A stretch of DNA of 64,000 nt from Chamaecyparis obtusa (GCA_027943335.1 BSBK01006754.1:958001-1022000); one strand, 5' to 3'. Counted from the first letter of the stretch, positions 1 through 11,229 are shown. Program-made: numbers and translations. The notes: a model not told the origin generated them from the letters alone.

Positions 1-3000
1 TTTAATTTCCTTTGAGGTCTTTGCGGATTTTTCTGTCAGATCTTGCAAAAACACTTCAAAGTTTGAAGTTTTGTTCATCAATCTTCCTGCCTCACGTAGT
101 TGCTGTTGTAAATTTCTCAGGTTGGTTGCTGCATTTGCCTTGATTTCTTCAACTTGTTTGTGGAGTATCCCCACTCTTTGCCTTGATTTCTTCAACCTAT
201 TTGTGGAGTATCCCCACTCTTTTCTTCTCGTAGTGGTCGATTGCCACTGTTTCCAATCACTGAGATCCTCACCGATTGCCTGTGCTAAAACTTCTAGCTG
301 ATCGATGACCGGTTCATCGTCATCTATGTCAGCAACAGGGGCGAAGTTGCACAAAATGTTCTTTACAGTGGTCAGGACCATGTCCTGTTTTCTTCTGGTC
401 AGCTCTTTGAGCTGTTTAATTGACAGCTTGCTGATGTCAACCACTGTATCAGTGACTTTGCTCCTCTTAGCTTCCTTCTCCTTGGCAAATGACAACATTC
501 TCTTGGATGGGGAGCCCGGTATGTCTCCTTGTTCTTGTTGTCTTTGCTCTTGCTTCAGTTGAGCTTGCTCAGTGTGCACTGGAATTTCTTCTTCTACTCC
601 CTTATTGTCTTTAATTTCTTGATGAGCTTTGTTCTCCGGTTGAGCTTCTTCTTCTGGTAGGTTTTGTTCAGCAGGTGGTTCTACCTCGGTCTGTGCTTCT
701 TCTTTAGGTTGCTTATTTACTTCAGCATCCTGTTCCTGTTCTACACTTATTTGTTCACTAGCTTTGACCTCTTCTGTTCAAACTTTTTCTTTCCCTGTAG
801 AAGGTTCTTCACTAGTTGTGGGCCTGTCCATTGGCGTTTGCATTTGTTTAGGTTGATCCTAAGGACCTAGTTTTTCCAATGCCTTGAAGTCATATTTGTT
901 CCAGTAGTCCAGAGTTGCTTTATAAACCTGAGTCTCATACCCATTTAATATCTCGGCAACTCTATATAGTGTATCTAGCTTCATGGATGCTTCTTCTATC
1001 AGAAGCTTTATTCATTCCTCACTGAATCCAGATCTAACTTTTAATAGTGTTTCCCTAATGATTCTAGTGTTGGTACCTAAACCAGTTCTCCATTTTGATT
1101 GTAGCCTTTGGTTGAGTTCCGGTGGGAACTTGGACCTGTAATCCCTTGGAGTCCTACAATAATCCATGAAAGTTTCTACTATGCCTGCAATCAGCTTTTG
1201 TTTATCATCTTCATTAAGTACATTGTACCACTTTGCAGCATTGTCTACATCTCCAAAGTCCATTACCTCATCAATTATATTATCAACATGCATAGGTTCA
1301 GTGTTACCTTTACTCGGAGAGATGAGAACTGTTGGGTTTGATGACTCGCTGCCCTTATCTTTGGTTATTTCCACTATTATTGGTGCTTCTTCTCCAAGCA
1401 CTCCTTTCCCTTTACCGGTGTCAGCTGTTGGTTGAACCGTTGCTTTCTAACGAGCTTCTTCTGCTTTCAACTGGGTTTGAAGTAGTTGAGTCCACATCAC
1501 TACTCCTTCATCATGTACTTTGTCAGCTTGTCCAACAAGCATGAGACTGATCCTTCTTTTAGTTGAGAAGGTTTGCTGATGAAGTTCAGCTTGTTCCGTG
1601 GCTTCTTATAGAGTGAGGTGGTTCTGGACCTCTAGAAGAGCTCGTATTCTCAGCTCCTTTTCTTTGTTCATTGAGCCTTCCCATCTGACTTCAAGAATTT
1701 GAAAGGGATCCTCTGGTAGAAATTTGATAAGTTCAATGAGATGTAGGTTGAACTTGTGAGCGCAGTACACAATTGCTTCTTCAATCTTTCTCCTGTCTTC
1801 TTCATTACCAAGTAAATATCTATTGTTTATCGAATTCATTCCCCCGGTTTCTTTCAACAGTGCCACATATTCATCAATTGTGAGCTTGGCCTTTCTTGTT
1901 GGATTCTCTTTTACTAGTTTTCCAATTTTCTTCTTCCTAATCAGAGGAACTGTTTCCTCGGTCTCTTTCTCTTCTTGATCTGTCTCTTGGTTACTTGATA
2001 CCGGTTTTGCTTTCTTCCCTCGAGACTTGGGTTGTTCTGCTGATGATTTCTTCTTCAGTGTGGGGGTCCTTTTGGTGTAGACAATTTTGATTTCTGCCCG
2101 CTTTTTCAGATTTTCTTCAATCTCATCACATGTCCCGAACCGGTTTGGAGAGAGGTCCAAATTTGCACTATTGAGGGCATTAGCATATGCCTTGGTAGTC
2201 TTGGCAGAGATCTCATACCCTTGCTCAGGAGCATATACTTCTTTTGGTTCCATTGCTTGAATGATGCAGTTATCGGTGGTAACTAGAAAGCATATGTCGT
2301 CTTTGTACTGGTCAACAATGGTCGACACCACTCTTTTTCTTGCATGCATTTTTAATTGAAATCCTTCGAAGTGTTTAGTCATCGCACTTCTTAACTTGTC
2401 TCCCAGTTGATTGGCCATCTTTGTGATTTGATGCATAACCGGTCTATCGGTTTTCCATACAACTTTTCCGACTCCAGGGAAAAAGTTAGAGTAGTAGAAG
2501 TAGAGACATACCAATAGGGTCCTATACTTCATTGATTTCTTCCTTACGACTCCGAGCTTCTTCATATTTTGAAATATTTGACTTCGAAGCATTGCACAAA
2601 TGTCGTATTGGGCATTGTCGTGCATTATGCGGTATGCGGCATGAATTGCACCACCCGGTATGCTGTTTAAATTGCTTGACTGATAGACCTTTTAGCCAAG
2701 TATAGCAGACGCAAACCGGACTACATCATCCTCAATGTCATTTACGGTCATAAGTCGACCATCAGGCTTTGGCTTAGTTAATTTATTGACCACGACATTG
2801 GCAATGGTCCTTAGGATTAGAGCTTGCCCTTGGTTGTTGTATCCAGTCACCCTATGCAAATCGTCTTTGGTGATAGGAATACATACACCTCTGTTGAGCT
2901 AGAAACCTGGTTGGTGAAGACGACTGAGAACTAGTGGACTTATGTCTTCATGGAAGACGGACGGATAGTACACTCCATTGACGAGTCCAGATGATATCAG

Positions 3001-3288
3001 CTTGGCATACTTATCCGAAAGCTTCCCTTCTTCACATAGTGATACGTATTCGCCTTAAATGTACATCTCACCCAATTCTTGTTTAGTGTGAATGAACGCT
3101 GCAACGTGTTCGGTTAAGAGGACAGATGAGAGCGCCCCTGCCATGTCATTTTCTCTGTTTTGAATTTGTGCGATATCATATGCAGGTCGATGCATTTGAT
3201 TCCCCTTGATCAGTTCTACGTTAGCGGATGATGAGGCCATTCTTGCTAATCGGTAACTTGCAGAAAGTAGCTTGGATCGGTTTTGCAA
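1..3288 (-). pseudogene. A1 unrecognised long ORF (family-A accessory protein), decayed
   Basis: From 3288 the minus strand stays largely in one frame, with stops near 3055, 2900, 2690, 1606 and 1012, down to about 220. The readable blocks are 3055-3288, 1606-2625 (339 aa; basic, with an FFPGVGKVVWKTDRP stretch and a KKK-rich middle) and 1012-1401. The downstream remainder is glutamate- and glutamine-rich, then coiled-coil-like. The order and wording match A2 closely, for example WRTGLGTNTRIIRE versus WRAGLAKNNKILRE. This identifies a real protein of the family rather than chance openness. I do not recognise a domain. It sits where pol would be in an autonomous element. It could be a captured host or transposon gene, or an env-position ORF. 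Confidence 0.55.
135..220. repeat. 43-bp perfect-phase tandem duplication inside A1 ORF
   Basis: Two adjacent 43-bp units, 135-177 and 178-220, both begin TTGCCTTGATTTCTTCAAC and end ATCCCCACTCT, with two mismatches. The length is not a multiple of three, so the duplication shifts the reading frame. A2 has one copy at the matching place (about 14165-14210). Confidence 0.85.
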
Positions 3289-3437
3289 ACAGTGATTCTA
3301 ACTTTACTTTCCATTTTTCTCAACCGTTTGAGTATAACTTGCCTTACCAATTGTCCTGCAGACTGAGTGAGTCTGACTCTCACTAGTCATACCGGGAACG
3401 CTAGTGGATCTACCGGTTCCCTTTACGCCTTTATGGC

Positions 3438-4781
3438 TCAATTTGTTGAAGAGATATCACCATCGGCAGATGATGATCCTTCCTCTATCTTCTTCTCAGC
3501 GGAGCTCTTTGATTCCTTTTTGGACCAAATCTGTCTGATTGTTTTCTCAGTCTTCTCTTCCTTGTTGATTTTTTCTTTTGGCTTGACCAACTCCTTCTTA
3601 TTGGATGACCGGTTCCTGCATTCTTTGGCTAGGTGTCCAACTTTGTTGCAGTGATAGCAGACTATCCCGGTTGCCTTCAATGGGTTTACCCTTCTTGGGT
3701 TAGGTGACTTGTTCCAAGAGTCATTGTGACTGTATGTTCCACAGTTTGTATAGTTGGTTGTACTTCAGTTCTTGCTTTTCTTGGTGAATACTGGCTTAGG
3801 GGATCTAAATGCCATTGTCTTTGAATTGCATTCTTTAACCTTGTGTCCAAACTTGTTGTATGCATAGTAGTAGCCTTTGAAACTTCCCCTGCTTCTACTG
3901 GACACAGATACGGGGCTGGACCAGCACTCATTGGTGTTGTGGCCATTTTTGCAGCAGTTCTTACAGTAACTGTTGTTGGTTCTTACCGGTGCATTTCTGC
4001 AGTCATTGGTTTTATGACCCATTTTTCCACAATGTTTGCAGGATGTGTTAAAGGTTTTCTTACCTTTTTGTGCTAGCGTCTTTCTCTTGTCCTTCTTGCT
4101 TGACTTAGCACCAGATAACTCATCGTTCTCTTTGGTGACTTCACCAGTGAATCCAAGACAAGTCTGATCTTTATGCTTCTTTTGAGCTTTAAGTTGCTCA
4201 TCAAGCTTGACCGAACTTTCATTGTATTTTCTAAAAATTTTATTGGTTTCTTCAAGTTCATTCATCTATTCCCTCAGTTGATACAGTTCTAGTGATAGTC
4301 TATTGCATGCCTCATTCCAGTCATGCCAACCTTTCTGCATGTGGGCATTTTCTTGGTCGACACTTTGCATGTCCTCTTGAAGTTGTAGAATGATGAGTTC
4401 ATTCGCCCCTACGGTTTCCACTGCCCGGTACCTTGCTTTCTTAGAGGCAGTCAAAGACTTGACTGCTGAGTTCCTTTCATCTTCAGCTTTTCTCTTTTTC
4501 TCAATCAGTTCAGTCATCCTTAGGGCGTTGTCCACTTGTTCCCTCTTAAAGTTTGAGATCTGATCGGTCAGGATTTGATTCTTTTCCATGAGTTCAAACA
4601 TTGCCTCTTCAGCTTCATCAGATCCACTCTACCCGGAGAGTTCATCAATGGTTTCATTACTTTCATTCAATTGTAGAGCTAGCTCCTTTCTCTTTGCAAG
4701 TGATCTCCTCAGTCTACTCTCCAGAGAGGAGATGATGTCGTTGGCTTCCTCTAGTTGTTTCTGATACCGGTAACCCTTCAT
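3438..4781 (-). pseudogene. A1 gag-like segment: coiled coil plus CCHC zinc knuckles
   Basis: One minus-strand frame opens at ATG 4779-4781, only about 40 bases past the primer site. It has in-frame stops at 4629, 4266 and about 3762. It begins with about 170 residues of charged heptad-like sequence (coiled coil). A stretch SSVKLDEQLKAQ...LGF follows, which matches the region before the knuckles in plant copia (SIRE-like) gag. Then come CCHC or near-CCHC motifs: CKHCGKMGHKTNDC, CKNCCKNGHNTNEC, a degenerate YAYNKFGHKVKEC and CYHCNKVGHLAKEC. The usual N-terminal gag core (UBN2) is missing. The likely ancestral role is RNA binding and particle assembly. The family relation rests on pattern recognition, not a search. 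Confidence 0.65.
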
Positions 4782-4821
4782 GATCTTTCTCTTAAGCTAT
4801 TAGACTTTGAAATAGAGAACT

Positions 4822-4835
4822 TGGCTTTGATACCA
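4822..4835 (-). other. Primer-binding site of A1 (initiator tRNA-Met type)
   Basis: Minus-strand TGGTATCAAAGCCA lies two bases after the LTR end. It differs by one base from the plant initiator-methionine tRNA primer site TGGTATCAGAGC used by most plant LTR elements. Confidence 0.8.
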
Positions 4836-4993
4836 ATTGTTATTACCAACCGGTTACTGAGAGCGGGGGGTGAATCAATAAGAACTATTTTCTCTCTGTG
4901 TTCTAATTTTAAGTACTTCTTGTAATCTAAGTAAAGTATAAAGCAGACATTCACAACTATAAAAGAAGTACACAGATCAACACAAGTTTTATA

Positions 4994-5028
4994 CGTGGAA
5001 ACCCTCGGTTAGAAGGAAAAAACCATGG
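4994..5028. other. LTR hairpin motif (R/U5)
   Basis: CGTGG and CCATG arms enclose an A-run, a CCCTC/GAAGG inner pair and a second A-run. The A2 LTR has perfect CGTGG/CCACG arms at 15794-15837. The same layout occurs in two unrelated LTRs of this window (see findings). Confidence 0.45.
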
Positions 5029-5067
5029 TGAGATAGAACTCACAACTTCACTACTGCAGAATGAAGG

Positions 5068-5245
5068 CGCCCTGTTAGGAGCTTAGAAAGCACTGGTTAA
5101 GGTGCTACCCGATTAAGGGATTTTACAAAGATCTGTTAAGATCTGAACCCTGTTAAGAGTTGCTTGGTTATAGGACTTTGAACATCGAAAAGGATGTTAC
5201 CCTGTTAGGGGATTTTTACAATGAACCGATTAGGTCCACCATAAT
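5068..5245 (-). repeat. Short-spaced GTTAAGGGATTT-like repeats in R/U5
   Basis: On the plus text, about eight imperfect units of (C/G)NTTA(A/G)GGGATTTT recur every 15-40 bp, as in CGATTAAGGGATTTT near 5108 and CTGTTAGGGGATTTTT near 5200. The reverse-oriented A2 LTR shows the same array (CCCTTAATCAGGG, CCCTTAACCAGG) at about 15555-15750. Confidence 0.6.
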
Positions 5246-5453
5246 GAAGGGATTTCAATTGCTTCCTCTACTTAACAAAAGCAATGATCTAATATGACAC
5301 TGAATGTTTGCTTAGATCATGCCTCTTTTCCGGTTTGCTTGGCTGTTGATATCCACTACCTATGTGTCTTGTAGCTCTTCTCTCAGAAGATGTCTCTCCT
5401 CTGCTCTATGCAATCACCAACAATCAACAACAACTTTCTTGCGTCCTATGACC

Positions 5454-5463
5454 TATATTTATA
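5454..5463 (-). promoter_or_regulatory. TATA box of A1 LTR
   Basis: Minus-strand TATAAATATA followed by GGTCATAGG. The A2 LTR has TATAAATACAGGTCAT at the matching place, so the site is conserved within the family. It puts U3 at roughly 5917-5430 and the RNA start shortly below 5430. Confidence 0.6.
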
Positions 5464-5705
5464 CAAGAGTTCATCGTTATGAAACCCTTCACTCATAGAA
5501 CCGTCAGGCTGTAAACTCAACGAGAAAATCATGCAACTAGCAGTTAAGCTTTGCGTTCTGATCTGGAGTTTACCTTGCAAAACATCCGTTGAAATAAAGC
5601 TAACTCCACTTCTATGCGGTGGATGTCCCGTATAATCAGGCTTTTAACTCAAACTGATCCACAAAATCCGGATGAAATTTTACTTGCAGTTCGATCGGTA
5701 TGTCG

Positions 5706-5868
5706 ACCGGTATACCCTTACACCTGGTATACCCTTATACGCAACATAAGACCGGTATTGCTTTACTTAGTTTGGTCTACCGGTGTATTGTCAACCGGTG
5801 TATATACTCCTCTCATAGTCTACCACTGTCTTATGAGTAATGTGAGTAACCGGTGACCCTTTACCGGT
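5706..5868. repeat. ACCGGT palindrome cluster in U3 of A1
   Basis: Six exact copies of the palindromic hexamer ACCGGT start at 5706, 5751, 5779, 5794, 5849 and 5863. They lie 240-415 bp upstream of the TATA box on the coding strand. The A2 LTR has only two in the corresponding U3. Position and repetition suggest an enhancer-like array, but this is inference. Confidence 0.6.
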
Positions 5869-5917
5869 GTGAATGGGAGTTTGTGAAAGACACTAATGAC
5901 AACTTAAATTGCTAACA

Positions 5918-7288
5918 AATTGGGTGTTGTTGGAAGAAGATATGAGCTGGCAAATGATGATGATAGGAGAAAATTGGAAGAGGTTGTAGTATATTGCCTT
6001 CACAAGTTTAAGTTAACTCCTACTGAGATTCATGGCTCAGTACCTGCAAAGGTATAGGAGATCATTGAAGGAACATGGAAATCTTCTATTGCTAAAGAGA
6101 AAGAGCTAAGGATAATAGCACTGTTGGAAATGCAAAACCATTTGAGCCTACCAAAGGCAACCAATCAAGTAGATCTATACAAACAAAGCTTTAACATCGG
6201 GGAAAGGATTGGTCAAGTCCTGATAGGAGAAGTTGATGTAGTTCACGATGAGGGGGTTGCAATCTGGACAACCCTTCTAAAGAAGCAACATCAAGTTGAA
6301 GCCGAATGTCAAAAGACCTCGGTGCAACTGGAAAAAGACACCGGTAGAGGGAAGGGAATTCTAGGAATTGAGGCACCGGTCCAATCCAAGCCTACAATTG
6401 AACCGGTTATCGTAGACATCACCCAAGACATAGGTGGTGAACTAACTCCACCAACTATCCTTGCATCTCCAGAAAAAGGTAAAGCTAAAACCCTCACTGT
6501 TGATGATATAGTTGATGAGATACTGGATTTTGGAAAAGTTACCAATGCTGCTAAGTTGTTCAGTTCTTTAGGCTATGATGATAAAGATAAAATTGAAACT
6601 GCTTTGTTAGAGAGCGTTCTTGATTTCAACCGAGGACCTAAGGACTACAAGCCCCTCTTCCCAGCTGAACTAAACAAAAGGCTAATGACAAAATGGAGAG
6701 CCGGTTTAGCAAAGAACAATAAAATCTTAAGGGAAGTTCTAGAAATAGTTGAACGAGGTCTTGATGAAGATGCAATCAAGATTCTGTTGGAAGCAAAAGC
6801 ATTGAATATGGATATAAGAGACAGGGTGGCCAAAATCATAAATGGTCAAGAGAAAGAAGTGTACGAAGAAACAGTCCAACTATGGAAGAATTATGACTTG
6901 AACACTCTATAGAAGGGACAGGAGAAAATAGCATCAGAAAAGGTTTCTGTTGAAACACCTAAGTCAATAGGTCCTCAAGACACTTCTCAAAGTGAATAGG
7001 CGAAGGAAATGGCTCCACCCAGAACAGTTCACAACTGGTGAACAAGTGGAAATCGGTGATTAGGATACAACCAGTGACAAGGACACTACCGGTGAGAAAG
7101 ATAACATCGCTGAACAGTTCACAACCAATGAATAGGTCAACATCGGTGAAGAGATTCCAACAGGTGTACATGATACACCACTCAGACCAGCAGAACAAGA
7201 AATAGAGGAGTCGTCAGCTAAGATGATTGAAGAAAAGGAATCTGAGAAAGTAGAGACGGTCAAGAGTGATCAACAGGTTGCAAAGGAA
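5918..7288 (+). pseudogene. A2 family-A ORF, first piece
   Basis: A continuous open block of 262 aa lies at 6124-6912. Readable sequence extends upstream to 5918 past one stop (about 6056) and downstream to 7288 past stops and a frameshift near 7030. It matches the A1 minus-strand protein in order: the RRKLEE...YC block, KEKELRI..LLE.QNHL, a conserved VDDIVDEILDFG stretch, and the WRAGLAKNNK region. The tail is rich in D, E, T and K. The function is unknown. It ends at the 5-bp duplication AGGAA made by element B. Confidence 0.65.
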
Positions 7289-8221
7289 TGTAATGTTCCC
7301 AACCTCAGTTGCATGGGAAGACACGCTTCCAACTCCCAACTAGATTGGACTGTACCAAGAAAAGGGTGTGTAAGAGGGACGTACGATGCCAAGAAGGCCG
7401 TACGGTGCTGACCAGAGGCCCTACGCAACAGTGGGGGATGTTGTACGGTTAGTTGGGTTCGTACGAAGATGGCAGGGATGTCGTATGGTTGCTGCAGTGG
7501 ATAAAGGGAGTCGTACGATAGGATAGCAGAGGTTGTACGGTAAGGCCTCAAGGTCATACGAAGGTGGCCGTACGGTAGTTGTGTGGGGTTGGTACGGTGG
7601 GTTTATGCTGTGGCTGTACGAAGGAGGTGGAGGGCGTACAGGGGAGGTTGTACGATGGGATTCGTGCTGTGAAGGATGGTGGATGTACGGTGATGTACGA
7701 TGGAGGTGAAATCTGTACTTGGAGGCCATACGAATGGTTGTTGAGGATGGAGGTGGTACCGAAGGGAGTGAGAGTACGCCGAGGGATGAGAGCCGCATAG
7801 TGAGCCTTAATATATTCCAGATCCTAATATCACACAATAACACTTGCAAGATGAAATAATAAATGTCGCTTCAGATTGCCAAATCTAGAACCAGAGAACA
7901 AGCAGAGTAGGGTGAGGGTTGAATCCCACCGAAACTGCGAATACCAAATAGGGAGGATATTTCACCTCCAAAATGGCAAATAGTAGAATCCCAACAGGAA
8001 TTTGCAAAAATACAATAAAGTATCAAATCTCAACATATAAAAATTACATCCTACACTCCGGTCATATATACCCTTTCAGAGAAATTCCCGAGGGTTTACA
8101 AAAGAAGCCAACACGGCAAACACCTATGGAACAAAAATAAAAAGGGACCGAGATAAGCTAAATCAATCGGTCCGCACACAGGAGATAAATAATTTGTTTA
8201 CTTTATGACGGGGATATTACA
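7289..8221 (-). repeat. 3' LTR of B
   Basis: 933 bp with TGTAAT...ATTACA ends. It contains a TATATA motif (minus GTATATATG, 8063-8071) close to its minus-strand start, so most of the LTR is transcribed R/U5. The last codons of the pol frame read 24 bases into it. Confidence 0.93.
7370..7780. repeat. CCGTACGG palindromic octamer array, 3' LTR copy
   Basis: About 17 exact or one-to-two-base variants of CCGTACGG (CGTACGGT, GTACGATG, CATACGAA) recur every 15-35 bp. The octamer is its own reverse complement. The array lies downstream of the TATA box, so in the transcribed R/U5 part. Confidence 0.7.
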
Positions 8222-8875
8222 GTCCTCCCCTCCCAAAGTTTTCTTTTCCTCAAGCAAATGTAATGCCAGATGCTGGAGAATGTGTTCACCTTCCCAAGTG
8301 GCATCGTCTAGCAGCAAGTGCTTCCAACGTACCAAGTATTCCTTCAGGTTATAGTTCTGCAGTGTCTTCTCCCGTACATCAATGATCTCCACTGGTTCCA
8401 ATAAGAGCTTCCCTTCTTTATTCAGTGGCGGAAGGTCTGTGGTTACTACAATGTTCTGTCCCACGACCTTCTTCAGGCAGGAGACATGAAAGACGTTGTG
8501 GATGTGGCTCCCTTCTAATAGTTCAAGTTCATAAGCAACTTCACCGATACGGCGAGTTACACGATAAGGACCATAAAAGCGGGGCCTCAGCTTTTCTTTC
8601 CCCTTTGCTTTCAATGATGACTGCCTGTACGGTTGGAGTCTAAGATATTCTAAGTCTCCAACCTCAAAGCTTCTATCTATTCTGTGTCTGTCAGTATAGA
8701 TCTTCTGTTGATTCTGTGCATTTTGTAGGTTTTCCTTCAAGACTTTGAGAATGTCTTGCCCTTCCTGAAGCCAGTCCTTTGCCCTCAGTGCGCAACTGTC
8801 ACTTAGAACCCTGTCAATAAATGAAAGGGGTTTGTATCTGTAGAGTGCTTTGAAGGGTGCCATCCCAATAGACAT
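8198..8875 (-). pseudogene. B integrase C-terminus and chromodomain
   Basis: 225 codons in the same frame as the zinc-binding block. The start reads GMAPFKALYRYKP (gypsy integrase C-terminal start), then FEVGDLEYLRLQPYRQSS and RPRFYGPYRVTRRIGEVAYE (GPF/Y module). A chromodomain follows at about residues 155-210: LEPVEIIDVREK with EYLVRWKHL and DDATWE. Chromodomains direct integration to marked chromatin in this group. The frame ends 24 bases inside the 3' LTR. Confidence 0.92.
8222..8237 (-). other. Polypurine tract of B
   Basis: Minus-strand TTTGGGAGGGGAGGAC directly abuts the 3' LTR start TGTAATATCCCC. It is the expected primer for plus-strand DNA. Confidence 0.85.
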
Positions 8876-9220
8876 TATAAATTTTTTTGTAGCAATATTC
8901 TCCCAAATGCAGCCATTTGACCCATGCCTGTTGCTATGCTGAAACGTAGTTTCGGAGGTAACCTTCTATCCATTTGTTCACAATTTCTGTCCATCTGTCG
9001 GTATGAAGATGGTAGCTGGTGGTGGGTGACAATTTTGTTCCTGCCAACCAAAACAATTCTGTCCAGAAGATGCTGAGGAATCGACCATCCCTGTTACTAA
9101 CAATGTTTCAGGGTAATCCATGCAGACGAAAAACTTCTCTGAAAAATAAGTCGGCTACCTGTGCGGCCTGGAAGTCTGAGGAGATAGCGAAGAAGTGTGC
9201 ATACTTCGTCAGCCTATCAA
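8876..9220 (-). pseudogene. B integrase catalytic core, frameshifted
   Basis: No long open frame, but switching frames gives [15 protein letters not shown], then [17 protein letters not shown], an SN-D-type block around 9090 and TDRQTEIVNKWIEGYLR. This is the rest of the DDE core of a Ty3/gypsy integrase. At least two frame changes are needed. Confidence 0.75.
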
Positions 9221-9511
9221 CTACAACAAAGATACAGTCCCTTCCATTACCTTAGGAAGTTCGGTGATGAAGTCCATGGAGATGCCATCCGACTTCTGTT
9301 CTGGTATGGGCAAGGGTTGTAATAGTCTGGCGGGTAAGGTGTGTTCAGATTTATTTTGCTGGCATACTACACATTCCCGCACGTACTGCAAGACATCATC
9401 TTTAAGTCCCTTCCATGTGAACCTCTCCCTGAGCTGTCTGTAGGTCTTGAGAAACCCCGAGTGTCCGGCCAATGGTGAGGCATGTATTTCCTTCAGGATT
9501 TTCTGCTTCAT
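9221..9511 (-). pseudogene. B integrase, zinc-binding N-terminus
   Basis: 96 codons in a shifted frame relative to RNase H (frameshift near 9510). The HHCC zinc-binding set is intact: HASPLAGHSGFLKTY with CVVCQQNK 30 residues later. The start of the catalytic core, MDFITELPK, carries the first D of DDE. Confidence 0.9.
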
Positions 9512-10083
9512 TTGGACTCAGGTACTAAGTATATCCGATCCTTATAGTAACTGATGTCATCCACCACCTTGTAACGGTCATCCTGAGTGTCATCGTCCAT
9601 TAATTTACATGCAAATGTGTTTTTAGAATATTCCACTAGTAAGTGTGCTTTCCAGTCAGGTGAGATTTGTGACAACACGTAGATGGCAGGCTTTCTTGAC
9701 AAAGCGTTTGCAACCACATTATTCTTCCCTTTTACATATTCAATATCAAAATTAAAAGCCTGGATCTTACTTACCCATTTTTGTTGCCTCTTGTTCAGAT
9801 CTCGTTGCTCCAAGAAATATTTTAAGCTGTTATGATCAGTACGGACGGTGAACTTGGCACCCACCAGATATTGCCGAAACTTGGTTAGGGCATGCACAAT
9901 GACCAACATCTCTTTGTCGTAGATGGAATATAAGCGCTCAACTTGCGTAAGCTTCCGATTTTCGTAGGCTATAGGATGTCTTTCCTGCATTAGAACTGCG
10001 CCAATGCCCTCTCCAGACGCATGACATTCCAGAATGAATGGTTGAGTCAAATCAGGTAGGGCGAGGACTGGGCAAGTGCTCAT
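9508..10083 (-). pseudogene. B RNase H
   Basis: 191 codons in the same frame as RT after in-frame stops. The gypsy RNase H pattern is clear: IGAVLMQERHPIAYENRKLT, YDKEMLVIVHALTKFRQYL, FTVRTDHNSLKYF and NVVANALSRKP. The first catalytic aspartate, normally ECDASG, reads ECHASG, so the enzyme would be dead. The domain removes RNA from the hybrid during reverse transcription. Confidence 0.92.
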
Positions 10084-10335
10084 TGTTTCTTTTAACTTTT
10101 CAAAAGTGTGTTGTGCCTTTTCATTCCATTGGAAGGACCCCTTCTTAGTCAGATCTGTTAATGGCGCATTGAGCTAAGAGAATCCTTTTACAAACCTCCG
10201 GTAATAACTGCACAATCCAAAGAAGCCTCGCAACTCAGAGAGTGATTTTGCTGGAGGCCAGTCAAGTATAGCTTGAATCTTCTCTTGGTGGACCTATACT
10301 CCATGTTTATTGACTACGTGTCCTAGGTACAATAT

Positions 10336-11049
10336 TTATGTCATCCCAAATTTGCATTTGGATTGCTTGGCAAACAAGGACTGAGCCTCCATGATCCCAA
10401 GGACTTCATCCAACTGTCTGAGGTGTTCTTCCCAGGTTTTACTGTAAATCAGGATGTCATCAAAAAATACCAGCAAGTACTCACACAGTTGTTTGTTGAA
10501 GATGCGATTCATGCAAGATTGGAAAGTAGTTGGTGGATTCGTTAATCCAAATGGCATGACCAGGAACTCATAATGCCCGTAGTGACAGCGAAAAGTTGTC
10601 TTCTCCACATCTTCCCACATGCGGATCTGATGGTATCCGGAACGGTGATCTATTTTAGAAAAATAAACTGCGCCATGCAATTCATCTAACAATTCATCGA
10701 TCCTGGGAATAGGATATCTATTTTTTATTGTCTTCTTATTCAACGCATGATAGTCCACACACATGCATAATGTTCCATCTTTCTTTTTCACCAATACCAC
10801 TGATGATGCAAAAGGGCTAGAACTCAGACGGATCCATCCCTTCTCAAGTAGCTTATGAATCATTTGCTCAATCTCATCTTTGAATTTCTTGGGATGGCGG
10901 TATGGTGTGGTGATAATTGGTTTGGCGCCAGCTTCCAATTCGATGGTATGCTCAAACCCACAATGGGGTGGTATGCCAAGGGGAATGTCTGCAAAAACTT
11001 TATCATGGGTACTCAGGATAACCTGTAGATCAGAATCCTGGGGTTGCAT
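10336..11049 (-). pseudogene. B reverse transcriptase
   Basis: 237 open codons in the same frame as gag-pro. Visible RT motifs in order are ASSVVLVKKKDGTLCMCVDY, LNKKTIKNRYPIPRIDELLD, FSKIDHRSGYHQIRM, EFLVMPFGLTNPPTTFQ and the catalytic FFDDILIYS at about residues 195-203. These are standard Ty3/gypsy wording, and the aspartates DD are kept. Stops on both sides (near 11227 and 10334) cut it from gag and from RNase H. The connection domain (LGHVVNKHGV type) is readable just below 10335 past a stop. Confidence 0.93.
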
Positions 11050-11229
11050 TCGTTGTCCTTCAACTGGTTATGCCGAAACAAAGCAGTGTGCAGCCCATGC
11101 TAGGTTATCATGCCGGAAAATGGCCTCCATCCATTGTGCGGAGACTTCCTTGGGACCCTCATTAGCCATCCCTTAGAGAACAACTTTCTTTCCTTCGGCC
11201 ACAAAAGTAAAATCCATCCGTTTGAAGCT

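Larger units (their letters stand above)
1..5917 (-). mobile_element. A1: non-autonomous LTR retrotransposon, copia-gag derived, cut by left window edge
   Basis: Read on the minus strand, an LTR (4838-5917) is followed at once by a tRNA-iMet-type primer site and then one long decayed reading frame running off the left edge. The frame starts with a coiled coil and zinc knuckles like the C-terminal half of copia gag. It continues for about 3 kb into sequence I do not recognise. No protease, integrase, RT or RNase H appears in the 4.8 kb of interior visible. The second copy (A2) also lacks pol and reaches its 3' LTR straight after the same frame. I therefore infer a non-autonomous (LARD-like) family needing proteins from a copia relative. 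The 3' LTR lies outside the window. Confidence 0.8.
4838..5917 (-). repeat. 5' LTR of A1
   Basis: On the minus strand it begins TGTTAGCAATTTAAG at 5917 and ends AATAACA at 4838, giving TG...CA termini. It aligns end to end with the plus-strand LTR at 14928-15982. The shared parts are the start (TGTTGGCATAAAGC in that copy), a TATAAATA box followed by AGGTCAT, the GTGG/CCAC hairpin, the GTTAAGGGATTT-like repeats and the CAGTAACC...TTAACA end. The 1080-bp versus 1055-bp lengths and many mismatches show the two copies are different insertions. Confidence 0.85.
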
